Made by a program: the position numbers and the translations under genes | In this document: positions 1 through 5,396 of the stretch, piece after piece | Layout: each line of letters starts with the position of its first letter | How positions within the stretch are numbered: position 1 is the first letter of the stretch | The notes under the pieces: generated by a model | The model's input: only the letters and a program-made list of their open reading frames with translations | The model's database searches: none | Told to the model about the DNA's origin: nothing | From: Bacteroidales bacterium | GTDB lineage: Bacteria > Bacteroidota > Bacteroidia > Bacteroidales > UBA932 | Reading direction: 5' to 3' | Assembly: GCA_016303175.1 (NCBI GenBank) | Contig: JAEDMF010000058.1 | Span: 1-9,828 of the forward strand | DNA: 9,828 nt

Positions 1-17
1 ATATTCTTATGTGATTT

Positions 18-59
18 TTGTGTAGTTCACACAATATACGGCTTATGTCAATTATGACA
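18..59. repeat. Two small inverted repeats, operator-like
   Basis: Two short dyads lie near the left edge. TTGTGT (18-23) pairs with ACACAA (29-34) across a 5-base loop, and TGTCA (46-50) pairs with TGACA (55-59) across ATTA. The second has the shape of a regulator-binding palindrome. No gene can be assigned to the first 190 bases, which are AT-rich on both strands. Function is unknown. Confidence 0.35.
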
Positions 60-74
60 GGTCTTTCAAAACGA

Positions 75-154
75 AATGGGAACCTTAAAATGCCTTACAA
101 TCGTGTATATTGGCGATTTAAGGAGATGCTTCCTATTTCTTTTTGGTTCCCATT
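75..154. repeat. 10-bp inverted repeat with 60-base spacer
   Basis: AATGGGAACC (75-84) is the exact reverse complement of GGTTCCCATT (145-154). The right arm abuts the large palindrome that starts at 155, so the elements are packed end to end. The arms could close a long stem in a transcript or mark an element boundary; nothing in the sequence decides between these. Confidence 0.5.
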
Positions 155-188
155 ATAATCTAAATCGGAACATTCCGATTTAGATTAT
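155..188. repeat. Perfect 16-bp palindrome with 2-base spacer
   Basis: The arm 155-170 (ATAATCTAAATCGGAA) and the arm 173-188 are exact reverse complements separated only by CA. Because the palindrome is almost continuous it suits a bidirectional terminator, a cruciform or a protein-binding site. There is no T-run after either arm, which weakens the terminator reading. It sits at the sharp change from AT-rich sequence to the GC-rich hairpin region. Confidence 0.7.
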
Positions 189-189
189 G

Positions 190-1066
190 TTAAGGAGCTG
201 TGTTTGTGCCTCTTTTGACCGTCAGTGAGTGTGCCCGTCCGAAGAGTCCGCCGCGTGATAAAGCGGCGCTCGTCAGGAGGAAGGCACCCCTTTTCCTCAT
301 CCTCGCGCCGCGGACTGCTTTCGCAGTCCCTTTGCCGCATCACTCGCTATGACCGTCAGTGCTTATGTGAGTGTCCGTTCCCCGCTCGTGGGCGGCGGAC
401 TCTATGCCCTTCGGGCGGGTCGGCATCGGCTGTGACTACTTATCCTCCGCTGCGCTCCAGATAAAGAGTCAAGAGCCGAGCCTCCTTGGTAAGGCTACGC
501 CTTGTCTTATACTGCTCGCTCGATCCTCTCCAGACGTGTGCTCCACTGCGTTCCGCACACCTCTTCCGAGGGCTCGCAGGAAAGCGAGACTGTTCCTTCC
601 GCTATCGCTCCAGTCACAGACTCGCCAGAGGAAGTTGTTAGTGTCCGGTAACGCTATTCCGTCCTTCGCTCGTGCATCCGTGTTACGGCTTCGGGATTTC
701 CGGCGAGTCATCGGAGCCTGAAGTCTCCGCTGCCTGTACGCCTACAATCCCTTCGCCTCCACACTCCGCACCAGCTTGTCCGGGCTACCGGACTCCCACG
801 TCCCACCGTTGTTACCGTTATACTTCTATTCGTGGCTTGGTGCAAGTGGCGGAGTCACCGTCATCACTCGCATCAGCGTTTGTGCGTCCGCCACCTGCCG
901 CGGCCTACGGCCTTGCCTGCTCGCGATTCCTGTCCCTCCGGCTTCACGGCTGACGCCGTCAAGCCTACGCTCCAGAAACCGCCGAGCCCGTCCATACTGA
1001 CGCACGCTTCCGCGTACTGCCAAAATCCACCGGCATCGCCCGCCCGAAAATGACATCAAAGGCATA
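190..1066. ncRNA. Long GC-rich hairpin-dense non-coding region, candidate structured RNA
   Basis: About 850 bases hold no credible protein: the open frames on both strands are short, overlap one another and read as low-complexity Arg/Ser/Pro-rich peptides. Well-formed hairpins are dense: 249-254/263-268 (6 bp); 312-318/323-329 (GGACTGC, 7 bp, tetraloop TTTC); 406-409/413-416; 434-444/460-470 (4+5 bp around an internal loop); 491-495/499-503; 536-541/555-560 (GTGTGC); 573-577/584-588; 778-783/788-793 (GTCCGG, 6 bp, tetraloop GCTA); and 940-950/955-965 (ten pairs with one C-C mismatch, tetraloop TGAC). GACCGTCAGTG occurs twice (217-227, 351-361). Composition differs strongly from the flanks. 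Seen: hairpins and lack of genes. Inferred: a long structured RNA or a hairpin-rich mobile-DNA segment. Strand is unknown, although the co-oriented genes downstream favour plus. It matches no RNA class I can name. Confidence 0.4.
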
Positions 1067-1334
1067 CATATTTACCAGGGTAGGAGGCGGCTACCGCCGC
1101 CACCTTTGGGCTTATATCAAAGGGTTGAATTCTTTTGGTTAACTCGCAGATTTTTCGTAACTTAGACTCTTGAAGGGCAGCCGGAATCACATAGGTATTA
1201 CATACCTCCGAGATACCTCTGAGCTACCTCTTTGGTAAAGAGTTCAAGGCCTGTGGTCCCTTTGACCCGGGTATCTATATGCACAATTCCCCAACGCCCT
1301 GTCCTGCCGTGATGGTACGACAGGGCAACTGATT
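1067..1334 (+). promoter_or_regulatory. Structured leader with tandem repeats upstream of the two-gene module
   Basis: This gene-free stretch contains a GC-rich hairpin (GGCGG 1086-1090 with CCGCC 1094-1098), a small dyad (AGGTAT 1193-1198 with ATACCT 1202-1207), three tandem imperfect 11-base units (ATACCTCCGAG, ATACCTCTGAG, CTACCTCTTTG; 1202-1234), a hairpin CTCTTT/AAAGAG (1228-1242), and an 8-bp hairpin GCCCTGTC/GACAGGGC (1296-1303 with 1319-1326) that ends nine bases before the ATG at 1335. No Bacteroidetes -7 box is obvious here. The last hairpin lies where it could affect ribosome access, and the tandem units could be an operator. Both roles are inferred. Confidence 0.4.
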
Positions 1335-1532
1335 ATGAATACAATTATCGCAACAGGAAACAACTTCGGAGCCGGTCCGATTCAGTTCACGGCATTTCAG
1401 GACACAAACTTCTTATCCTCAATAAGGAGATTACTTTCGACCCTACCAATGCGTCATATCAAGTCGCAGACGAACTCGAAATCTATGTCCCGGACCTCAA
1501 TCTTGAGAAGAGCTCCATATCGGGATTGCTGA
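1335..1532 (+). pseudogene. N-terminal fragment of unknown protein, out of frame with the downstream ORF
   Basis: The ATG at 1335 opens a frame beginning MNTIIATGNNFGAGPI. It then appears to lose sense, while the frame used by the 1526-2059 ORF gives plausible protein from about 1382 (SVHGISGHKLLILNKEITF and onward), with no stop back to 1310 but also no ATG before 1526. Joining the first ~16 residues to that second frame gives a natural continuous protein of about 240 residues. The simplest reading is a one-base deletion near 1379-1382 (ATTCAGTT where ATT-TCA-GTT would restore the frame). No classical -1 slippery heptamer is visible at the switch. The alternative is that translation starts internally. 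Confidence 0.5.
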
Positions 1533-2059
1533 TGTTCGGCACCAAAGACGGAGAGAAGAACGGCACGGCCATCAAGTCGTATATCAAGGACAAGAACACC
1601 ATAGTGGTGGAGAAAGTCACAGCCTTCGATGACAATGAAACTATCACCCTGGTGTTCTCGAACTCCTATGTACCGAGGAATGTCAAGGCTCCTGTAGTGA
1701 AGATGGCTCGCAACTATCTTTCGCTTACCGATAAGGTGGGGAGTATCAGCACGGGACAGTCCTACTGGACAGCCAATGACGAATGGGTATTCCTCGGCGT
1801 CACTTTCTCCAGATTCGAGCAGACTGATGGTGACACTCCGGTGTCGTTCAAAATCAGCGGCCTTCCTGAAATTGAGGACTTCGATATCATTATGATGGAC
1901 AATCAAGCGATGTCGCCTTCTGTCGGTACAGAGATGTTCCGTGTCGAGGTCCGCGACAATGTCTTTTCATGTGAGCTCATTCATCCTGAATCAAGATGGC
2001 ACGAGCTTCAGTACTGCGGATTCATTGTCTATGTTCCGAGGAAAGCAGAAACCGAATAG
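1526..2059 (+). CDS. Unknown protein, first gene of the accessory pair
   Basis: This is the longest ATG-started reading of the gene, 177 residues; the frame is open from 1313 and the true protein probably begins at 1335 after correcting a frameshift. No family is recognised. The sequence is soluble-looking, rich in beta-type alternation and acidic residues, with no signal peptide, membrane segment or evident catalytic motif. The upstream in-frame part (about 1382-1525) reads like a strand-rich domain ending in DELEIYVPDL. It lies 48 bases before the second gene on the same strand, so the two are probably co-transcribed. A structural or binding role of phage-like origin is possible but is only a guess from its partner gene. 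Confidence 0.6.
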   Translation: MLMFGTKDGEKNGTAIKSYIKDKNTIVVEKVTAFDDNETITLVFSNSYVPRNVKAPVVKMARNYLSLTDKVGSISTGQSYWTANDEWVFLGVTFSRFEQTDGDTPVSFKISGLPEIEDFDIIMMDNQAMSPSVGTEMFRVEVRDNVFSCELIHPESRWHELQYCGFIVYVPRKAETE

Positions 2060-2107
2060 AAACAACAAATCACCAATATACATTAACCCTTTAAAAAATC
2101 TTGCATT

Positions 2108-2797
2108 ATGAAGTACTTACCTTCTATCGCATTCGAGGAAATGTCCGGTTCCGCCAAAGGCGTAACTGCGGCAAAGACTCGTGGACGCAAGTATATCCGT
2201 AACCGTGGTTATGGTGGAAGCGTCCGTACCTCCGACCAGGCATCTGTGAAAGCCATCTTCAAGAAGCTTTCTCAGGCTTGGCAGTCTCTCACTAACGCCC
2301 AGATCCTGGCGTGGAACTCCGCAGCTCTCTCTGCAGAGGCCCGTTCGGTTCTCGGTTCAAAGACGAAGATTACAGGCTCCAACCTGTTTATGCGTCTGAA
2401 CTACTGGGTTGTCTTCTGCGGTGGTGACATTATGGAGACTCCTCCTGCCCTCACTGGGCTCGATGCTCCTGCATCTGCCACCCTCACGCTGTCTGATGAG
2501 GTCTTCACTCTCAAGCTGGATTCAATCCCTTCGAGTGTGACCAACATCAAGCTCATCATCTGCGCTTCCGCTCCTCAGAGCAACGGTATCAGCCGTGCTT
2601 ACAGCAAAGCTGCCGAGTTCATCGCTCCGCAGACTCCTGTAACCACCGCCATCGCTCTCAAGACCGCGTACGACAACAAGTATGGCGCTCCTTCTACCGG
2701 AGCCCCGAAGGTGTTCGTAAAATACTTTTACGTCAACACCTCCACCGGTGAGAAGTCAGGCGAGATGCTTGCGCTGGCAACGTACAGTGAGGACTAG
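2108..2797 (+). CDS. Unknown phage-like protein with 'LTNAQ..AWN' segment
   Basis: A 229-residue intact gene. Residues 1-40 are basic and glycine-rich (SGSAKGVTAAKTRGRKYIRNRGYGG). Residues 46-75 contain AIFKKLSQAWQSLTNAQILAWN, a W-x-x-LT-x-x-Q-x-x-AWN pattern that recurs in small phage- or mobile-element-associated proteins. Residues 112-229 look like a beta-sandwich domain ending in KVFVKYFYVNTSTGEKSGE. This two-part layout recalls DUF6266-type proteins of Bacteroidetes, a resemblance from memory that has not been searched. All eight arginines use CGT or CGC, unlike obg and priA, suggesting strong expression. There is no signal peptide or catalytic motif. It follows the first gene by 48 bases and is followed by a terminator. 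Confidence 0.8.
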   Translation: MKYLPSIAFEEMSGSAKGVTAAKTRGRKYIRNRGYGGSVRTSDQASVKAIFKKLSQAWQSLTNAQILAWNSAALSAEARSVLGSKTKITGSNLFMRLNYWVVFCGGDIMETPPALTGLDAPASATLTLSDEVFTLKLDSIPSSVTNIKLIICASAPQSNGISRAYSKAAEFIAPQTPVTTAIALKTAYDNKYGAPSTGAPKVFVKYFYVNTSTGEKSGEMLALATYSED

Positions 2798-2830
2798 TCC
2801 GTAGGCCGCAAGGCCGGTACTGAAAGAATG

Positions 2831-2864
2831 CCCTCCGTAGATGTAAAAGTCTTCGGAGGGTTTC
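2831..2864 (+). terminator. Rho-independent terminator after the accessory gene pair
   Basis: CCCTCCG (2831-2837) pairs with CGGAGGG (2854-2860). AGA (2839-2841) and TCT (2850-2852) can extend the stem inward across one mismatch. A short T-rich tract, TTTCTT, follows. It closes the two-gene unit 34 bases after the stop at 2797 and separates it from obg. Confidence 0.65.
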
Positions 2865-2908
2865 TTGCGTATGTCGAATACAATCATACATAAGATATGG
2901 TCAAACGA

Positions 2909-2938
2909 TTTCAGTATCACGCAAATTCACTATCTTTG
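2909..2938 (+). promoter_or_regulatory. Bacteroidetes promoter for obg
   Basis: The -7 box TATCTTTG (2931-2938) matches the Bacteroidetes consensus TAnnTTTG exactly. A -33-like TTTC lies at 2909-2912 with an 18-base gap. Transcription would start near 2944, giving obg an AT-rich leader of roughly 175 bases. The interval 2798-3120 otherwise holds only the terminator and a doubtful 45-codon frame at 2951-3088. Confidence 0.6.
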
Positions 2939-3120
2939 CACGTCAGAAGGATGAAACTTGACATAAATTGGCCACAACAGACCAATATTCGTGCAACAAA
3001 GCAACTTTATAAATTTATGCTTGTTATGAGGTTTGTTTTTGATTTTTCGACAAAAATTGTTGCATATCTGTTGCACGAGAGACTTTAAAGTTTCGCTAAT
3101 TTACTGACAATACGAAAGTT

Positions 3121-4116
3121 ATGGCCGATTCTAATTTCATAGACTACGTAAAAGTTTTTCTCAGAAGCGGGAACGGAGGGCCGGGAAGCACGCATCTGCG
3201 CAGGGAAAAGTATATTCCCAAGGGAGGGCCGGACGGAGGTGACGGAGGGAATGGAGGCAGTATAGTACTGCATGCAAATCCGCAGACCTGGACCCTCATC
3301 GCGCTGAAATACCGCAAACACATCCATGCGGAGGACGGTGAGGCTGGCAGCGGAGCTCTTATGCATGGAAAGAATGCCAAGGACATCATCCTGGAGGTGC
3401 CTGTAGGGACGGTTGCCAAGGATGCAGAAACCGGGGAAGTGCTGCTGGAGATGAATGAGCCTGACCAGTATAAGGTGCTGTGCCCTGGAGGCCGTGGAGG
3501 TTTGGGCAACGACAACTTCAAATCTGCCACCAACCAGACACCCCGCTACGCTCAGCCTGGCGAGCCCGGAGTGGAAGGCTGGTACATCCTGGAACTCAAG
3601 CTGTTGGCCGACGTTGGTCTGGTAGGCTTCCCCAATGCAGGCAAGTCCACACTGCTCTCGGCCGTGAGTGCCGCAAGGCCCAAAATTGCAGACTACCCTT
3701 TCACCACTCTGGAGCCTCAACTTGGCATAGTGCGCTACCGTGACGAAAAATCCTTCGCTATGGCCGACATTCCCGGTATCATCGAAGGCGCTCACGAAGG
3801 TCGAGGCATAGGGCTGCGCTTTCTCAGGCACATCGAGCGCAACTCGATACTGCTGTTCATGGTGCCGGCAGACAGCAACGACATTCTCGGTGACTACAAG
3901 ATTTTGTTGAACGAGTTAAAACAATATAATCCCGAACTGCTGGACAAAGGGCGCATTCTTGCCGTCACGAAAAGCGATCTCATAGACGAGGAACTGGAGA
4001 AGGAAATCAAGAAGCACCTGCCCCGCAAAATTCCGACAATCTTCATCTCAGCCGCAACCAATTACAACATCGACAAGCTTAAAGACCTGATATGGAACGA
4101 ATTGACCAAAGCGTAA
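3121..4116 (+). CDS. obg: GTPase Obg/CgtA
   Basis: A 331-residue Obg GTPase, a ribosome-associated factor for 50S subunit maturation and growth/stress control. The N-terminal glycine-rich Obg fold spans about residues 1-158 (GSTHLRREKYIPKGGPDGGDGG and PGGRGGLGN). The G domain follows: P-loop GFPNAGKST at 169-177, switch I YPFTTLEP from 192, switch II DIPGIIEGAHEGRG from 216, TKSD at 283-286 (base specificity) and SAA at 310-312. The protein ends soon after the G domain, so it has the short form without a long C-terminal extension. The first ATG fits the usual Obg start (MADSNFIDYVKVFL). It overlaps the next gene by 25 bases, showing an operon. Confidence 0.97.
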   Translation: MADSNFIDYVKVFLRSGNGGPGSTHLRREKYIPKGGPDGGDGGNGGSIVLHANPQTWTLIALKYRKHIHAEDGEAGSGALMHGKNAKDIILEVPVGTVAKDAETGEVLLEMNEPDQYKVLCPGGRGGLGNDNFKSATNQTPRYAQPGEPGVEGWYILELKLLADVGLVGFPNAGKSTLLSAVSAARPKIADYPFTTLEPQLGIVRYRDEKSFAMADIPGIIEGAHEGRGIGLRFLRHIERNSILLFMVPADSNDILGDYKILLNELKQYNPELLDKGRILAVTKSDLIDEELEKEIKKHLPRKIPTIFISAATNYNIDKLKDLIWNELTKA

Positions 4117-4679
4117 CATTGTGGCTGAACGCCATCAGTCCGGCCTGGCTCGATTCCTTTTGGGTTTTCATGTCACAAATAAAGGTGTGGATTCCCTTGT
4201 ATGTCGTAGTGGCTGCATTGCTGATATGGAGGCTGGGCTGGAAAAAAGGACTTGTAGCCGTGGCTTGTGTAGCGGCAGCCTTCGCTGCGGAAGAACAAGT
4301 CAACAACCTCATCAAGGCGGCTGTCGGTAGAATACGCCCCTGCAACGACCCGGATATGCTTGCCGCCGGCTTACGCGTGCTTGAGACAGGCGGAGGCTGG
4401 AGTTTCCCAAGCGGCCACGCCCACAACAGTTTCGGCTTTGCAATGTCCACCTCAATGTGTCTCAAAACAGATGAAAAAGTCAATTGGAAGTGGTACACCG
4501 GCTTTATCTTCGTCTGGGCAGCGCTTGTGGGCATTTCTCGCATTATGGTCGGGAAACATTTTCTGGGAGACGTCATTACAGGTGCCCTGCTCGGCACGGT
4601 CATTTCATTCTTCTTCGCCTGGCTGTCTTTCATTATCGGTCGCTTTATCGACAAAAAAACCGCAAAGCAGGCCAATTAG
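4092..4679 (+). CDS. PAP2-family membrane phosphatase
   Basis: A 195-residue PAP2/phosphatidic-acid-phosphatase-type protein with the three active-site motifs: KAAVGRIRP (K75-x6-R82-P83), PSGH at 106-109, and SR149-150 with H156 and D160 in the SRx5Hx3D pattern. Several membrane segments are evident (about 32-47, 52-66, 135-148, 162-183). Family members dephosphorylate lipid phosphates such as undecaprenyl pyrophosphate, phosphatidylglycerophosphate or lipid A; the exact substrate cannot be read here. The start lies inside the end of obg (25-base overlap), implying translational coupling. Its 3' end faces the kinase gene 45 bases away, with no convincing terminator between. Confidence 0.92.
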   Translation: MERIDQSVTLWLNAISPAWLDSFWVFMSQIKVWIPLYVVVAALLIWRLGWKKGLVAVACVAAAFAAEEQVNNLIKAAVGRIRPCNDPDMLAAGLRVLETGGGWSFPSGHAHNSFGFAMSTSMCLKTDEKVNWKWYTGFIFVWAALVGISRIMVGKHFLGDVITGALLGTVISFFFAWLSFIIGRFIDKKTAKQAN

Positions 4680-4724
4680 GGATGCTGCCCCTGCACTTAG
4701 TAATCCTCAAAAAAACAACCTGCA

Positions 4725-5336
4725 TCAGAATAGGCCGAACAGTTCGGCATCTATCCTGTCAGTAATCTTAGCAAAATCCTCGGGCCGATTCTCATAATCC
4801 ATATCATCCACATCAAAAATGAGGATACGGCCTTTATATGAAGCAATCCAGGCTTCATAAAGCTCATTCAGATTGGCCAGATATTCCACACTTATCCCCT
4901 GCTCATATTCTCGGCCGCGTTTCTGTATCTTTCTGACTATTCCCTCAATGGAAGAACGGAGGTAGATGAGCATATCGGGCGCCTTCACCATACTCATCAT
5001 CAGGTCATACAACTGCATATAAGTGTCGTAATCCCTCTCGGACAGATTACCCATACGCTTGTTGTTGGTCACGAAAATATTGACACCCTCCATCAGGGTG
5101 CGGTCCTGAATGATGACTTTGTCGGAGCGGGAAATCTGGACCAGGTCACGAAAGCGTTGAGCTAGAAAATATGTTTCGAGATTGTATGACCACCTCTTTA
5201 TGTCGGAGTAATAATCCTCAAGATAAGGATTCTGCGTAACTGGCTCATAATGAGGAATCCAGCCATAATGCTCCGCAAGCATACGTGTGAGTGTCGTCTT
5301 GCCTGCGCCTATATTTCCAGCTACTCCGATGTACAT
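4725..5336 (-). CDS. Deoxynucleoside kinase (dNK/dGK-dAK type)
   Basis: A 203-residue dNK-family kinase that phosphorylates deoxynucleosides in the salvage pathway. Visible motifs are the P-loop GNIGAGKTT at 7-15, the EP at 31-32 that contacts the substrate in this family, QDRT at 77-80 in the place of the ERS/DRS motif, and an arginine-rich LID (RKIQKRGREYE, 135-145). The start at 5336 places the P-loop at residue 7, as is usual, and lies about 20 bases after a good -7 box. A longer upstream frame to 5603 is antisense to priA and was rejected. Substrate (dA, dG, dC) cannot be decided from sequence. A palindrome (4734-4748) spans the last codons. Confidence 0.93.
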   Translation of the reverse strand: MYIGVAGNIGAGKTTLTRMLAEHYGWIPHYEPVTQNPYLEDYYSDIKRWSYNLETYFLAQRFRDLVQISRSDKVIIQDRTLMEGVNIFVTNNKRMGNLSERDYDTYMQLYDLMMSMVKAPDMLIYLRSSIEGIVRKIQKRGREYEQGISVEYLANLNELYEAWIASYKGRILIFDVDDMDYENRPEDFAKITDRIDAELFGLF

Positions 5337-5355
5337 ATTTATTCTGTTGGGAACA

Positions 5356-5387
5356 CAAATATAAGCATTGTTTCTTATCTTTGGAAA
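5356..5387 (-). promoter_or_regulatory. Promoter of the deoxynucleoside kinase gene
   Basis: Read on the minus strand, TATATTTG (5363 to 5356) is a consensus -7 box. TTTCC (5387 to 5383) lies at the -33 position with a 19-base gap. The leader to the ATG at 5336 would be about 14 bases. It overlaps the divergent priA promoter. Confidence 0.6.
5376..5383 (+). promoter_or_regulatory. -7 box for the priA-like gene
   Basis: TATCTTTG is a consensus Bacteroidetes -7 box ending 13 bases before the ATG at 5397, so the leader would be under ten bases. A matching -33 element is not clear. The box lies within the span of the opposing kinase promoter. Confidence 0.5.
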
Positions 5388-5396
5388 GTTTTTGAT

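Noticed and set aside
225..1065. Several overlapping open frames of 60-116 codons on both strands in the GC-rich block
   Set aside because: They overlap in conflicting frames, have low-complexity Arg/Ser/Pro composition, match no family I know, and are expected by chance in stop-poor GC-rich sequence.
190..1066. rRNA fragment or group II intron
   Set aside because: No recognisable rRNA core motifs, no reverse transcriptase, and no domain V-like hairpin identified.
1202..1234. CRISPR-like repeat array
   Set aside because: Units are only 11 bases, directly adjacent without spacers, and imperfect; there are no cas genes.
2951..3088. 45-codon frame between the obg promoter and obg
   Set aside because: AT-rich leader-like sequence, no recognisable domain, and no sign of coding beyond an ATG and a stop; more likely the obg 5' leader.
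3085..3831. 248-codon minus-strand frame inside obg
   Set aside because: It is the antisense shadow of obg, whose protein is unmistakable.
4709..4748. Terminator between the PAP2 and kinase genes
   Set aside because: The palindrome at 4734-4748 lies in the kinase coding end and the T-run (read on minus, 4716-4709) is about 18 bases away, too far for a normal intrinsic terminator.
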